From assembly GCA_032719365.1 (NCBI GenBank), contig CM064872.1, positions 21,421,572-21,485,571 of the forward strand: DNA of 64,000 nucleotides, written 5' to 3'. Source of the DNA: Prinsepia uniflora. Lineage: Eukaryota; Streptophyta; Magnoliopsida; Rosales; Rosaceae. Below, piece by piece: positions 1 through 10,373 of this stretch. A model generated the notes under the pieces. The model saw nothing but the letters and a program-made list of their open reading frames with translations. It did no database searches and had not been told where the DNA came from. Positions within the stretch are counted from its first letter, which is position 1; each line of letters begins with the position of its first letter. The position numbers and the translations under genes were made by a program.

Positions 1-458
1 ACTCAAAGCTCAAGCTTCCATGGTCCACCTAAAATGTTTTATATATTTATGGGTCTGTTCGATTATATCTCTTGCTTTGCGCTCAAAGAAGCCCCTCCCA
101 TTGTGACAATTGTGACAATGAAATATCGGTATTGATCAATATATTATTAATTAAATTTATGAGTCTAAATATCAATATTAATATTAATATTATTTACGGT
201 TAATAAAAATGATCAAAATTTAGTCTAAAAATTAAAATTTTTTAATGAAATTTTAGGAAAAAAACTTAAGTACTCATTAGTTGTTATATAGGACTAATAA
301 AATTATAAAATGACTTTGATATAATAAATATATAATGAATAATATGATGCAATATGATTCTGACGAAAACAAATAATATAAAATATTAAATATAAACATA
401 AATTAAAGTGAATTATTATAATTAAATGTTAATATAGTTAAAAACATACAATAAGCAT
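1..458. other. AT-rich intergenic sequence
   Basis: No coding potential or recognisable repeat is visible. The stretch is very AT-rich with short runs such as ATTAATATTAATATT. It ends with AGCAT at 454-458, the left target-site duplication of the Tat element. Confidence 0.6.
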
Positions 459-1043
459 TGTTGAATCAAAGATTGAACTCGTCGCGAAAAGTCCTCACAA
501 TTCCTGCAAATAGCAAACAATTAGCTATCGTTGCTTCGATCGATTTAACCGAGGGGTTGTTCGACCAAGAACACTCTGATGCTTAAGTTAGCTTTGAGAG
601 AGGAAAGAGATATACTTCGAAACGAAGAATCAACGTACCTTGGAAATAAAATGTACCTTGCTATTTATAGGAAAATCTTGGGAGCCTTGGAGCGTTCTGA
701 TTGGTCGGTTGAATATTTAATTAGTAAATAATATATTATTATTAAATATATTATTTAGTAATTGTAATGATGGCTCATCATGATAGTAATGATATTTATT
801 ATATTTTAATATTAATATTAATTATCCATTATTAAGAATAACGATAATTAACTCTCGGGGAGAATACCAATATTACGGAGACTTTAACCCGATCAAATAA
901 CGTATTTAACTGGTAAATAGATTATTTAATGTGCGGGTGTTTTTCAAATGATCAGCGTTATTTGCCAAGGGCAATTTGGTCATTTTTGGGAATTACGGGA
1001 CACGTGGCAGCTCCATAATTTTCGGATGATTTTGGGTTCCACA
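459..1043 (-). repeat. 3' LTR of the Tat element
   Basis: Direct repeat of 10374-10958, the same length (585 bp) with about eight substitutions by eye. On the plus strand it starts TGTTGAATC and ends TTCCACA. It lies downstream of pol on the minus strand and is therefore the 3' LTR. Confidence 0.93.
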
Positions 1044-1056
1044 AATGCCCCCACAT
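1044..1056 (-). promoter_or_regulatory. Polypurine tract of the Tat element
   Basis: Minus strand reads ATGTGGGGGCATT directly before the 3' LTR start TGTGGAACC. Its position and G-run fit the plus-strand primer of a Ty3/gypsy element. Confidence 0.6.
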
Positions 1057-1194
1057 CGATTCGGTATTCATGGAATCCGGAGGGATGTACTTTGTTTGGA
1101 ATCTCATATTACCGTGTTACCGGTTATTGTTGGGTTCAAGAAATGAGTCAGCGTTTACTTGAGGATTTTGCACCTGATTATAAGGGTTAAAAGT

Positions 1195-1690
1195 CCATTT
1201 TTAGTTTTAGAATGACTAATCTGGGATTAGTGGTGTGAATCGGACATAATGTGCAAAATGACCATTTTGCCCCCAAGCGTGGGCAAGATATTGATTTTTA
1301 TTTCGGACGGTCAAATGGACTTTGACCAATGACCGTGGCGTGGTTCAGGACGTCACGAGTCCATAGACAGGTGGCACGTCCAATTCGGACGATCAGGGAA
1401 AAAGTTATGACTATCGGAAGTTCAGGGGCATTACCGTAATTTGGATGATTGGGGCGAAAATATTGACTTTTCGTCTGACAACTAATTTTCGCATGACTCA
1501 AGGACCGTTAGGTAGGTCTTGATGCCCTGAGTCCGTAGACAGGCGGCACGCCGAAATCGGACTTCGTACTAGGAAGTTATGGTCAGAAACGTGAAATCGG
1601 GAGGTTTGCGTCTTGATATTCGTGTCGATTATTTTATTCTGATATTGTGATTGGAGGACACCTGGATGAGTGACAAGTGTCACTCACCCA
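1195..1690 (+). promoter_or_regulatory. LTR-U3-like module upstream of the antisense ORF
   Basis: This non-LTR part of the Tat element is collinear with the 5' part of chromovirus-type LTRs at 13130-13450, 44440-44935 and 50895-51400. Shared pieces in the same order are AGAATGACTAATC..GGGATTAG, 'attttgccc', two GTAGACAGG(C/T)GGCAC blocks (near 1358 and 1533) and a 26-bp palindrome at 1664-1689. It lies directly 5' of the antisense ORF and has the same orientation. It may act as its promoter, since the 5' part of an LTR is normally U3. That role is inference. Confidence 0.6.
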
Positions 1691-1706
1691 TTGGTTAGAT
1701 TGGATC

Positions 1707-3500
1707 ATGCTCGCTATGCGTCAAGGTTCCGAGAGACCCAGCAAACTTGCCTTGTGGGAGTGTGGCGGTTCTTGTTGCCTTAGTCCATTCCGAGGGAAAA
1801 ATATGGAGTTTGAGAAGCCTGAAGACTTCAAGGAGTGGAAGGCTCGCAACCAAATTGCTTTTCCAGACGATGTTTTTGTGGAGCTTGGCGACAGATGTTC
1901 TTCCATGAAGGCTCTTAAGCATGGGAGAGGAAAAAACCATGTTGGCGGTCAGTGGACTAAATTCCACCCTTTGACTATTGGGTGGGGTTTCAAATTCCCG
2001 TTCTCGAAGTTTTTCTCCAAGATTATTGGCCGGATGGGATGCAGCCCTGCTCAACTGGACGTTGATGCTTATCGACACGTGATGTGTTTTGAGAAGTTGA
2101 ACAGGTTCTTTAGCCTGGGACTCACGGAAGATGAATTCTGGCATTGCTATTCCGTGTCGCACAACGGAATTACCGGCGGTCGGCTTTCTCGGGTCGTACC
2201 TAAAGTGGAGCTATTTTTTAGGACGGAGTTCAATGACAGCACGTATAGAGTTAACTGTATCGAAGTTGGCGGTGCATGGGACAAACACGCCTCCCCGGAC
2301 CTGAGGATTGCCTTACACTTCCGCTCGTTTGATGAGCTGTATAGCGGGTTTGAAGGTCATCCTGATCTCAAAAAGATCGACATGGCCCTAAAAATTCCCC
2401 CAGAGTTCCGAGACATGAGTTGGCTACGTTTTCCACTTAGGGATTCGAATGACGAGAGGCCCTCAGACATCCTAATCAAGGAGTGGTTGAGTGCTCCACT
2501 TCGGCTGAAGAAACCAGTTATCCAGAAGAGGAATGATAAGCAAGGACCCATTGGTTCCTTGGAGAAAAAGCATGCCGAGCAGCTTCATTCCAAGCCTGAC
2601 CGCTCTAGTCCTACGGAATCATCTAGCAAACGTAATGCTTCAGACGGTCCTTGTGAGGGTGCAGCCAAACAACTTAAGAAGCTGAAGGTGATTCCTACCT
2701 CCCACTACCTAGCTCCTCGAGGGTTGAGAGATGAAGGCCCAGATCGAACAGTGGGGGAGACACGGGGATCGTCCAAGATCCCTAATGTGATAGGTGCCCC
2801 CATCCTAACGGAGGACAGTCAAAAAACTGTTTCGCAAGGGGCTTTCGACAAGGTAGTCCGAGACCTTAGGATTGTGAAAGCTGGGGCCCATAAATTGGTT
2901 GACAGGCTTCGTGGAAATATTGGTTTGGAAGGTGAAAACGAGCGAATGAAGAGCGAATGTAAACGTCTTCGAGAAGCCCGAGACCACTCTAGTCGGAACA
3001 ACGAAGTTCTGGTTGGAAGAATCCATTCGTTGGAAGTTAAAGTGGGCGAGCTGGAGGAGAGCCGTGTAGAGAGGATTCAGATAGAAAATGAGCGAGATAC
3101 TGCTCAAAGTGAGCTCTCTTTGCTGCGCAGAAAGTTGCAGGACTCAGAGGAAACAATCAGACTGTTGGAGGTAGAGATCCAGAGTCTGAAAGTGGGAAGG
3201 CTCCTGGAACATGATCATTTACTATCACCGTATGCCCCCACAACTTTGTGCCAAAGACCCACTGATGCACAAAAGTTGGACATGGCAAGTTACAGCGGGG
3301 TCACCACCAAAGAGCGGGAACCAGAGTTGGGGCAAGAGTTTGAGCTTGTTCCGGTACCTGACCCAGAGCCCGAGACCGGGACCAGGAAGGAAGCTGCCCC
3401 TGAGACTGCTGATTCATTGTTTCATGATGCTTCCCTACTTTCAGCAGAAGAGTGGGAAGAGTTTAGAAACACGATGGGATTTGAAGATTTGCCCCCATAG
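1707..3500 (+). CDS. Antisense ORF protein of the Tat element (PF04195-like with coiled coil)
   Basis: Open for about 600 codons on the strand opposite to gag-pol. The first ATG is 1707. The ATG at 1803 has a better start context (A at -3, G at +4), giving 565 residues. The N-terminal third contains GWGFKFPFSKFF, CSPAQLDVDAYRHV and LTEDEFWHCYSV. These resemble the plant 'putative gypsy type transposon' domain (PF04195) found in antisense ORFs of Grande/Retand-type Tat elements; this is my recognition and was not searched. The middle is basic and Ser/Lys-rich (KQLKKLKV) and could be a nuclear signal. Roughly residues 375-495 form a strong heptad-rich coiled coil, and the acidic C-terminus ends FEDLPP. 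No stop or frameshift is present, although gag-pol of the same copy is heavily damaged. Function is unknown. Confidence 0.8.
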   Translation: MLAMRQGSERPSKLALWECGGSCCLSPFRGKNMEFEKPEDFKEWKARNQIAFPDDVFVELGDRCSSMKALKHGRGKNHVGGQWTKFHPLTIGWGFKFPFSKFFSKIIGRMGCSPAQLDVDAYRHVMCFEKLNRFFSLGLTEDEFWHCYSVSHNGITGGRLSRVVPKVELFFRTEFNDSTYRVNCIEVGGAWDKHASPDLRIALHFRSFDELYSGFEGHPDLKKIDMALKIPPEFRDMSWLRFPLRDSNDERPSDILIKEWLSAPLRLKKPVIQKRNDKQGPIGSLEKKHAEQLHSKPDRSSPTESSSKRNASDGPCEGAAKQLKKLKVIPTSHYLAPRGLRDEGPDRTVGETRGSSKIPNVIGAPILTEDSQKTVSQGAFDKVVRDLRIVKAGAHKLVDRLRGNIGLEGENERMKSECKRLREARDHSSRNNEVLVGRIHSLEVKVGELEESRVERIQIENERDTAQSELSLLRRKLQDSEETIRLLEVEIQSLKVGRLLEHDHLLSPYAPTTLCQRPTDAQKLDMASYSGVTTKEREPELGQEFELVPVPDPEPETGTRKEAAPETADSLFHDASLLSAEEWEEFRNTMGFEDLPP

Positions 3501-3810
3501 TTCCTTTTTATGTGTATGTTGGCTTTTTCCTGTGTTTTTTATGTATTGTACAACTGGTGTGAGCAGTCGTCATGTGATTTGCCAAACACCCACCAAATGA
3601 ATAAATAAGAAGAATCACTTAAGTTCAATTGTTGAAACGCCAGTGTTTAACTTTCTTATATGTTATGTGTCGAAGCGAACACTTTTGAATGCATGTCAAT
3701 GCATTGGCGTGAGCTCGTTTATATGCCTTAACTGCAACCATGTATGTATAACAGTGAGTTCTAAATAACTTGTGACGTTTAGATGATTAAGTCTTTTGGA
3801 ATGATGCCTT

Positions 3811-4035
3811 CAGGGAAGGGCTTGTACTTCTTAAGAGAAGGCTTGAAGTGCTTCAATGGAGAAGACTTAGGGAGCTTCCAAGAGGAAGGCTTAGGGTGCT
3901 CCCTAAGAGGAAGGCTTGAGGTGCTTCCTAAGAGGAAGGCTTGAGGTGCTTCCTGAAGGAAAGCTTGAGGTGCTTCCTAAGAGGAAGGCTTGAGGTGCTT
4001 CCTGAAGGAAGGATTGAGTTCTTCCTGGGGGAATA
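3811..4035. repeat. Short tandem repeats downstream of pol
   Basis: Six to eight imperfect copies of a 24-27 bp unit close to GAAGGCTTGAGGTGCTTCCT. Each unit can pair with itself (GGAAG/CTTCC). Tandem repeats between pol and the antisense ORF are usual in Tat elements. The stretch from 3501 to 3810 holds nothing recognisable beyond the end of the antisense ORF. Confidence 0.8.
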
Positions 4036-4091
4036 AAGTCTTTATTTGGTACCAAACAATGACTAGCTTTATTATTGAGCTCTAGTTTGCA

Positions 4092-4337
4092 TTACACATA
4101 ATATTTTCGAAGGTGATGAGCGTTCATGGAACCACTCACTAACTTTCCGTCCATGGTCTCCAAGGTATAGCTTCCTTTTCCACCTACTTGGTAGATTCGG
4201 TAAGGTCCTTCCCATGGGGATTTGAGTTTTTGAGACCCCGGACGATTGGGTGCCGCAAACTTCTTCTTGAGAACAAGGTCACCTGGGAGAAAGTGCCGGA
4301 GTCGAGCCTTCTTGTTATAGGAGCTTCTCACTTGCTG
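4092..4337 (-). pseudogene. Tat integrase C-terminal domain
   Basis: In frame with the integrase core after the TAG at 4338. It contains LPGDLVLKKK and WEGPYRIYQV (the GPY/F module), and ends LRKYYV with its own stop at 4092. No chromodomain follows, as expected for Tat elements. Confidence 0.85.
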
Positions 4338-6028
4338 CTAGTAGCTGGAGATACGTTTCACCACTTGCTCTCTTAATTCCTCGCTGAGATCAAGTGAAGT
4401 TCTCAGAGCGATGGAGTTGACTACTGGATCATCGAGCTCGGTGAAGGGTGCCGGGACAATAACATGTGGAGGAATGACAGCGTCAGTGCCATATGCGAGG
4501 GTGAATGGAGACTCTCCTGTTGCTCGACGCGGAGTGGTATGGTATGCCCAGAGCGTGCCATCCAACTCCTCCTCCCACAAGCTTTTCTTATCATCAAGTC
4601 GCTTCTTGATACAGTCAAGGATCGTTTTGTTTGAAACTTCTGCTTGGCCATTACCCTGGGGGTAATATGCGGTTGAAGTGAAATGCTTGATTTTCCAAAA
4701 TTCGAAGAACTCGTTGATTATGGCGCCAGTGAACTGAGTCCCATTGTCTGTTAGAATGACCTCGGGGAGCCCAAATCGGCAGATAATCTGGCTCCAGATG
4801 AATTTTTCGACATCACCCTGGGTTATGGTGGCCAAGGCTTTTACCTCCACCCACTTAGTGAAGTAGTCCGTGGCGACAATCAAATACTTCTTGCTTGGGA
4901 TTTGAGTGCTTGGGAGCGGTCCAACGATGTCAAGTCCCCATTGCATGAATGGCCAAGGGCTTACCTGTGCATACAACTCTTCTGGTGGTGCCAACTGGTT
5001 AGGCTTGAACCTTTGACATTTGTCGCATTTCTGGGCATATTGCAATGCTTCTTGGCGTAGAGTAGGCCAGTAAAATCCTGCACTAAGCGTCTTTTGAGCA
5101 AGCGATCTTCCTCCAGAATGATTTCCACAATGCCCTTCATGAACTTCTGCCAAGACTTTTAATGTTTCTGGATGCCTCAAGCATAACAAGTTTGGTCCTG
5201 TGAAGCTCTTTCGAAAGAGTCGGCCCCTGTTGACATAGTATCGCACGGCTTTCATCTGGACTTTGCGGGCCTCTAATCGTTCACCAGGCAATATTCCATG
5301 CTCCAGATAGTTGAGGAAAGGATCTTGCCAATTTGGAGATGAATTAATTTGCCTCACTTCGATCTCCCTCAAATCAATACTCCTCTGCTCGAGATATTCA
5401 ATTGGGATTGAGCACTTGAAACGAAAGTCAAGTGATGATGCTAGATTGGCTAATGCATCCGCTTGTGTATTTTCTGCTCGTGGAAGTTGATGAAAGGTAA
5501 AAACCGGGAAAAAGGTAAGCATTTCCTGGACCTTGTTATTATATCTGAGCATCCTTGCATCTCGTGCAGCATATTCACCGATCGATTGGTTAGTAATCAA
5601 TTGTGAATCTGAATGAATAGCGAGGCGTTTGATTCTCAACTCCATGGCGAGTGTGAGCCTGCAAATCAAAGCCTCATACTCTGCCTCGTTGTTTGAGGCT
5701 TTGAACCTGAACTGTACTGCCTGCTCCATTATTGAGCCATCTGGAGTGATAAGGACAATCCCTGCTCCTGCCCCCTTCTGGTTCGAGGAACCGTCAACAA
5801 AGAGCTTCCATAGAGGATTGGAAGTTGAGGGTTGTAGGGAAGAAGAAATGGCTTCTTGATCCCGTGGCAGAGAAGTGTTGGTGGCCCCGGGGGTTTTGCC
5901 AAGCTTATTGTCCTCTTCCAGTGACGCCGGTGTGAATTCCACAACAAAATCTGCTAAGGTCTGGCCTTTGACAGCTGTTCGTGGACGATAGAGTAAATCA
6001 TGCTGACTCAACTCGATGGCCCATTTCA
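4338..6028 (-). pseudogene. Tat archaeal-type RNase H and integrase core
   Basis: After the frameshift the new frame starts with the end of the first RNase H. An archaeal-type RNase H follows (LFVDGSSNQKGAGAG, SNNEAEYEALI, HSDSQLI), the second RNase H typical of Tat elements. The integrase has an HHCC zinc domain (HEGHCGNHSGG to CDKCQRFK) and the DDE core: WGLDIVGPL, LTDNGTQF and PQGNGQAEVSNK. The catalytic residues look retained. The frame ends in TAG at 4338-4340, where CAG fits, 2-3 codons before the C-terminal domain. Confidence 0.9.
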
Positions 6029-7462
6029 TTACCCGTGTCGATGCATGGGGTGCATGAAGTAATTTGAACGGAGCGGATATTCGGTCATGACGATCACCCG
6101 ATGAGCTTGAAAGTATGGCCTCAGTTTCTTTGTGGTAACTAGTAATGCCAGAATCAACCTTTCAAATTTTGGGTATCGTGTCTCAGCATCAAGGAGGGCT
6201 TTGGATGTGTAAAATACAGGAAGCTGAACCCCATTTTCTTCCCGGATAAGTGCAGAGCTTACAGCAACATCTGAAACTCCCAGATACAGGAACAGGTCTT
6301 CGTTATCTTTGGGCTTCGATAGCAATGGTGGAGATGTCAAGTAGGTTTTAAGATCTTGAAATGCTTTCTCGCAACCTTCATCCCACTTATCCCTGGATGC
6401 CTTCTTTACTGCTTGGAAGAAAGGTCGACACCGGTTAGTAGATTTAGACAAGAATCTATTCAATGCTGCCGCTCGTCCAGTGAGACTTTGAATCTCTTTC
6501 AGACTTGATGGGGATTTCATCTCGAGTATTGCCTTGATTTGCTTTGGGTTTGCTTCGATCCCACGCTGAGTCACAAGGTATCCTAAGAACTTCCCTGCTG
6601 ATACTCCGAAAGTACATTTCAGAGGGTTGAGCTTCATTTTATACTTCTTCAGCAAGTTGAAGGTTTCTCGCAAGTTGGCGATATGATCCCCTCGTTTTTC
6701 TCCTTTGACCATGATGTCATCCACATAGACCTCCATGGTCTTGCCGATGAGATCTTTGAACATCCGATTGACGAGTCTCTGGTACGTTGCCCCTGCATTC
6801 TTGAGGCCAAATGGCATGACCTTGTAGCAGTACAAACCTCGGTCGAACACGAAGGCAGTTTTGTCCTTGTCGCCTTCATGCATGAAAATCTAATTATAGT
6901 CTGAGTATGCGTCCAGGAAGCTCAGTAGCTCATTTCCTGCAGTTGAGTCCACTAAGAGATCAATTCTAGGTAGAGGATAATGATCCTTTAGGCACACGAG
7001 ATTGAGGTCGGTGTAATCAACACAAACTCTCCACCGTCCAACTTCCTTTTTCTTGACAAGCACGACATTTGCTAGCCATTCAGAGTGCGGAACTTCTTCA
7101 ATGGATCCAGAAACGAGTAACTTGTCAATCTCCTCTTGGATGATAGCAATTTTCTCCGGGGAAAAATTGCGTCTTTTCTGCTTGACCGGCTTGTGGTGGG
7201 GATTGACGTGTAGCTTGTGGCTAGCGACGGTAGGGTCAATCCCTGGCATGTCTGACGGAGACCAAGCAAAAACTTCTTTCTCCTCACGTAGGAAGGCTAT
7301 GAGTTCTTCCTTTTCTATGTCGTTCAACCGGGCGCCAATACGGGCATCTTGCTCAGGATGTCAAGGGTCAAGTTGAACGAGGATGACGTCATCCTCCGGT
7401 TGCCACCCTTCCGGGGCTGATGGTTCCTCGTGAACGTCAGGATCTTGACCCGCGATTAGTTG
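6029..7462 (-). pseudogene. Tat reverse transcriptase and gypsy-type RNase H
   Basis: RT is recognised by KKEVGRWRVCVDYTDLN, KDHYPLPRIDLLVD, VMPFGLKNAGATYQRLVN and the catalytic YVDDIMVK box near 6720. The C-terminal part (LYLGVSDVAVSSALIRE, TRYPKFERLILALL) is the gypsy-type RNase H remnant. A TAG at 6890-6892 interrupts the palm domain where a Gln codon is expected. A one- or two-base indel near 6050 shifts the frame just before MKWAIELSQHDL. The RT cannot be made intact from this copy. Confidence 0.9.
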
Positions 7463-8098
7463 CTAGTTGGGAGATGAAGAAGAAAACTTGCCCCCAGTGG
7501 ATGATCCTGCCTTGGGAATGAATTCTGCCGCCTTGACCTCCTTTAGCCCTTCGGTGAGGCACCGTCGAGCCATCGTCTGATCGCCCCTGATTTCTCCGAT
7601 TACACCACCAGGAATAAGGAATCTAATCCTCTGGTAAAGGCTCAATGTGGTTGCGAGGATTTTGTGAAGCCATGGCCTTCCGAGGATTCCATTGTATGGA
7701 GAGTACTCGTCCATGATGTAAAAGGTCTGAGCGGTGACAACGGGGTTTGAATGTACATCAAGTTGGGGAGTACCTACGGTCATACTGGTTGACCCATTGA
7801 AACCTCGGAGAGGGACAGCTCCTTTTACTGCGAGGCCTTCTAACCCCATCCTGCGTACTGCATCTAGGCTGAGGATATTTGCCGCACTCCCTTCATCCAC
7901 GTGTATCTGGTCAACCTGAGCATGAGCGATCTGAATTGATACGACTAATGCATCATCATGCGGCCAATCAAGTCCCTCCTTGTCCCTTAAAGAGAAACCA
8001 ATGACAAGGTCATTGGCCACCCTGGGGGTGGTAACTTGGGAGACTTGAGAGATGGCAAGCGCATCTCGTATTTTTCTCTTTTTCTGTTTGGAGGTGGT
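7463..8098 (-). pseudogene. Tat aspartic protease domain
   Basis: In frame with gag after the TGA at 8099. The segment around 7865-7905 reads QIHVDEGSAANILSLDAV, the retropepsin active-site region. The usual D-T/S-G is D-E-G here, an unusual residue at the catalytic triplet. The domain contains a second conserved block, YNGILGRPWL. The frame ends in a TAG at 7463 that stands where CAG would fit. A further TGA (likely CGA) lies at 7361-7363 before RT. Confidence 0.8.
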
Positions 8099-10054
8099 TC
8101 ATAGCAATTCCGATTCAGCCATGATGGTGTTGATACGAATCACCTTGGCTGCAGGTTCCTTTGGTCCTTTCTCAGCAGGTCGATCCACAGCCTTCCCCTT
8201 GACGTACTCAGTGCAATGCCCTTCCTTGATGAGATTTCGGAGATATCTCTCGAAAGATATGCATTTGCCGATGTTGTGCCCATAGCACTCATGGAAAGCA
8301 CACCACTTCGTTTTATCTGCCTTCTCCTGATCTCCTTTGACTGGTTCCGGCTTCTTGAACCATGGTTTGTCCTTAATTTCATTGTGGATCTGATGGATTG
8401 GCAAAGATAGCTGCAAATTAGGTTTCCATTCAGCCGGTGTTTGGGAAGGTTGTCCTGCTTTGCGCTTGTTGGTTTTTCCAGCCGCAAAATTTCCATGGGA
8501 CTCCTCTTTTTTGGGGGTCTTCTCATTAGCCCCGGCATGGTCTTGAGCTTGGGTGGCGTTCTTCTCGTCCTCCCAACTTGCATGTCGCTCTGCTAGCGAA
8601 AGTATTTTGGTGAGACTTCGTGCATTTCTCATGACGATGTCCCCGTAAAGCTGGCTGTCTCGAGGAAGTCCTTGTTTGAATGCCATTGCTGCAACAAGGT
8701 CACTGCAGCCGAAAATGCGAGACTTCTCTTCGCAAAATCTCCGTATATATTGTCGCAGAGTATCTTTTGTTCTTTTTCGGACAGAAAAAAGATGGTCATC
8801 TTTCATCTCGATTGTCCGAAGTTGTGCGTATTCTTTCACAAATGCCAGGGCCAACTCTTCAAAGGACTCAATCGACCTCGGGGGGAGATGATTGAACCAA
8901 GTCATGGCTTGGCCTTGAAGAGAAGCCTGAAAAACTTTGCACATAAGTGCATCGTTAGATCTGTGGGGGACCATGACTCCTCGGTAATAATCTATGTGTT
9001 TTACCGGATCGGAGGCTCCTTTGAATGGAGTAAAGTTCGGCGTTGCGAACCTCTGGGGGAATGGCTCTTCCTCGATATCCCTTACAAAGGGTGTAGAGAG
9101 CTGTATTTGGCGACGTAGATCGTCCTCTAGATCGCCACCTCGCTGAGCACGAAGGTGCCTGTCCAGCATCTTTTGAACATCATTAGCCCGTAACGCGCCG
9201 TGCTGAGGCGATGAGGTCCGTTGCGCTATTCGTCGAGAACCTCCATAGGCCTCTTCCTTCGATCTCTGGGATCGCGTAGGGGAGTAGGCCTCATCTTCTC
9301 CTTCACTGTCGTGGACAGATTGTCTTAGGTCTTCGTATAGAGCCTGCGGTTGCCCCCTACTCCCATGTGAACGCTGTGAGAGCTCTGCCCGTGTGGTTGC
9401 CCCAACCCTACCTCCTAGCCGTTCACGTACTGATGGCTTTTGGCGTTGTGGGCTCTTCGCTTGACGAGCGTGACTTTCTTCTCCAGAGTCGCTTAGCGAA
9501 GTATCTCGTGACATTGTTTGGCAGCGGACTTGTTCTTTCTCAAGACGTCTTTGGGCATTCTCTTGTCTTCCACGTGACGTGGAACGTCTATCCTGCTCCT
9601 GGAATGGTTTCCCTGCTAGGAGTTATTGTAAGAGTTCTGACTGAAGTTGAACTTGGTTGCTCAACCTTACAACTTGTTGTGCCAAGATATCGTGGGGGGG
9701 TTGGGGGTGACCTCTCCCTGCGACGTCATGATACCCATCCAGGAAGTCCCTTAGGACCATGTTTGCTGCGGGCTGATCATGTCGTGATGTACTTCCCATC
9801 AACCTCCTGCCTGCCTGTTGCAGAGCCGAAGTTCCTTCCCTTGGCGGGGGTATTTGGCTGGCCGGAGAGGGGAATGCTCCAAAGCTGAAGGTTGGTCTCC
9901 CTTCGAGTGTCTCAATAGGCGCTTCTATGGTCACGCGCCTGGGTTGAGCCGGGCGCTTCTCCGGAGTTTCTATGTGAGCTTCATTCATCGTCTGAGCTGT
10001 TGAGGCAGAAACACCTTCTCCGGCTGACTGAACGGATCGACGAACCTTAGCCAT
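8099..10054 (-). pseudogene. gag: Tat gag, interrupted by one stop codon
   Basis: Encodes the capsid polyprotein region. The first Met is at 10054. The frame runs to a TAA at 9623-9625, which stands where CAA would fit, and continues in the same frame to 8099. The retrotransposon gag core is recognisable at about 8600-9050, with DPVKHIDYYRGVM, a WFNHLPP block and FVKEYAQLRTIEM. A basic tail and WCAFHECYGHNIGKC (a zinc-knuckle-like Cys/His cluster) follow near 8260-8300. The N-terminal 140 residues are low in recognisable motifs. The TGA at 8099 replaces a likely CGA, and the frame then continues into protease, so gag and pol were a single frame. Confidence 0.85.
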
Positions 10055-10084
10055 GCTGATTCGAAAAATTTTGAGTTGGAAAGC

Positions 10085-10330
10085 TTATTGATGGATGATT
10101 TGAACAACGTTCAAAATCTTCGAACAATGTCGATGAACGACGAACGAAGGGAGATGAACGATGAACAAACGTTCAAAATCTTCGAACAATGTCGATGAAC
10201 GACGAACGAAGAAAGATGAATGATGAACGATGAACGAATTCTTGATGAGTGATGAACAACGTTCAAAATCTTCGAACAATTTCGATGAACAACGAACGAA
10301 GAAAAATGAACGATGAACAAATGAGAGAGC
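10085..10330 (-). repeat. Tandem repeats in the untranslated leader
   Basis: Three imperfect copies of a unit of roughly 70-85 bp containing GTTCAAAATCTTCGAACAAT and GATGAACGACGAACGAAG. They lie between the 5' LTR and the gag start, in the RNA leader of the element. Confidence 0.75.
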
Positions 10331-10352
10331 TTCTTCTGAGTATATCTCAATA

Positions 10353-10371
10353 GCTCTCAATGAAAGCACCA
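10353..10371 (-). promoter_or_regulatory. Putative primer binding site of the Tat element
   Basis: Two bases inside the 5' LTR the minus strand reads TGGTGCTTTCATTGAGAGC. It begins TGG, complementary to the CCA end of a tRNA, at the expected place. I did not assign the tRNA. Confidence 0.55.
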
Positions 10372-10373
10372 AT

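Noticed and set aside
6890..6892. In-frame TAG in RT as a possible programmed readthrough site
   Set aside because: It lies inside the palm domain at a conserved Gln codon and is one of six similar C-to-T stops. Simple mutation explains it better.
9367..9888. 173-codon plus-strand ORF
   Set aside because: It is the complement of the gag coding region of the Tat element and shows no protein motif of its own.
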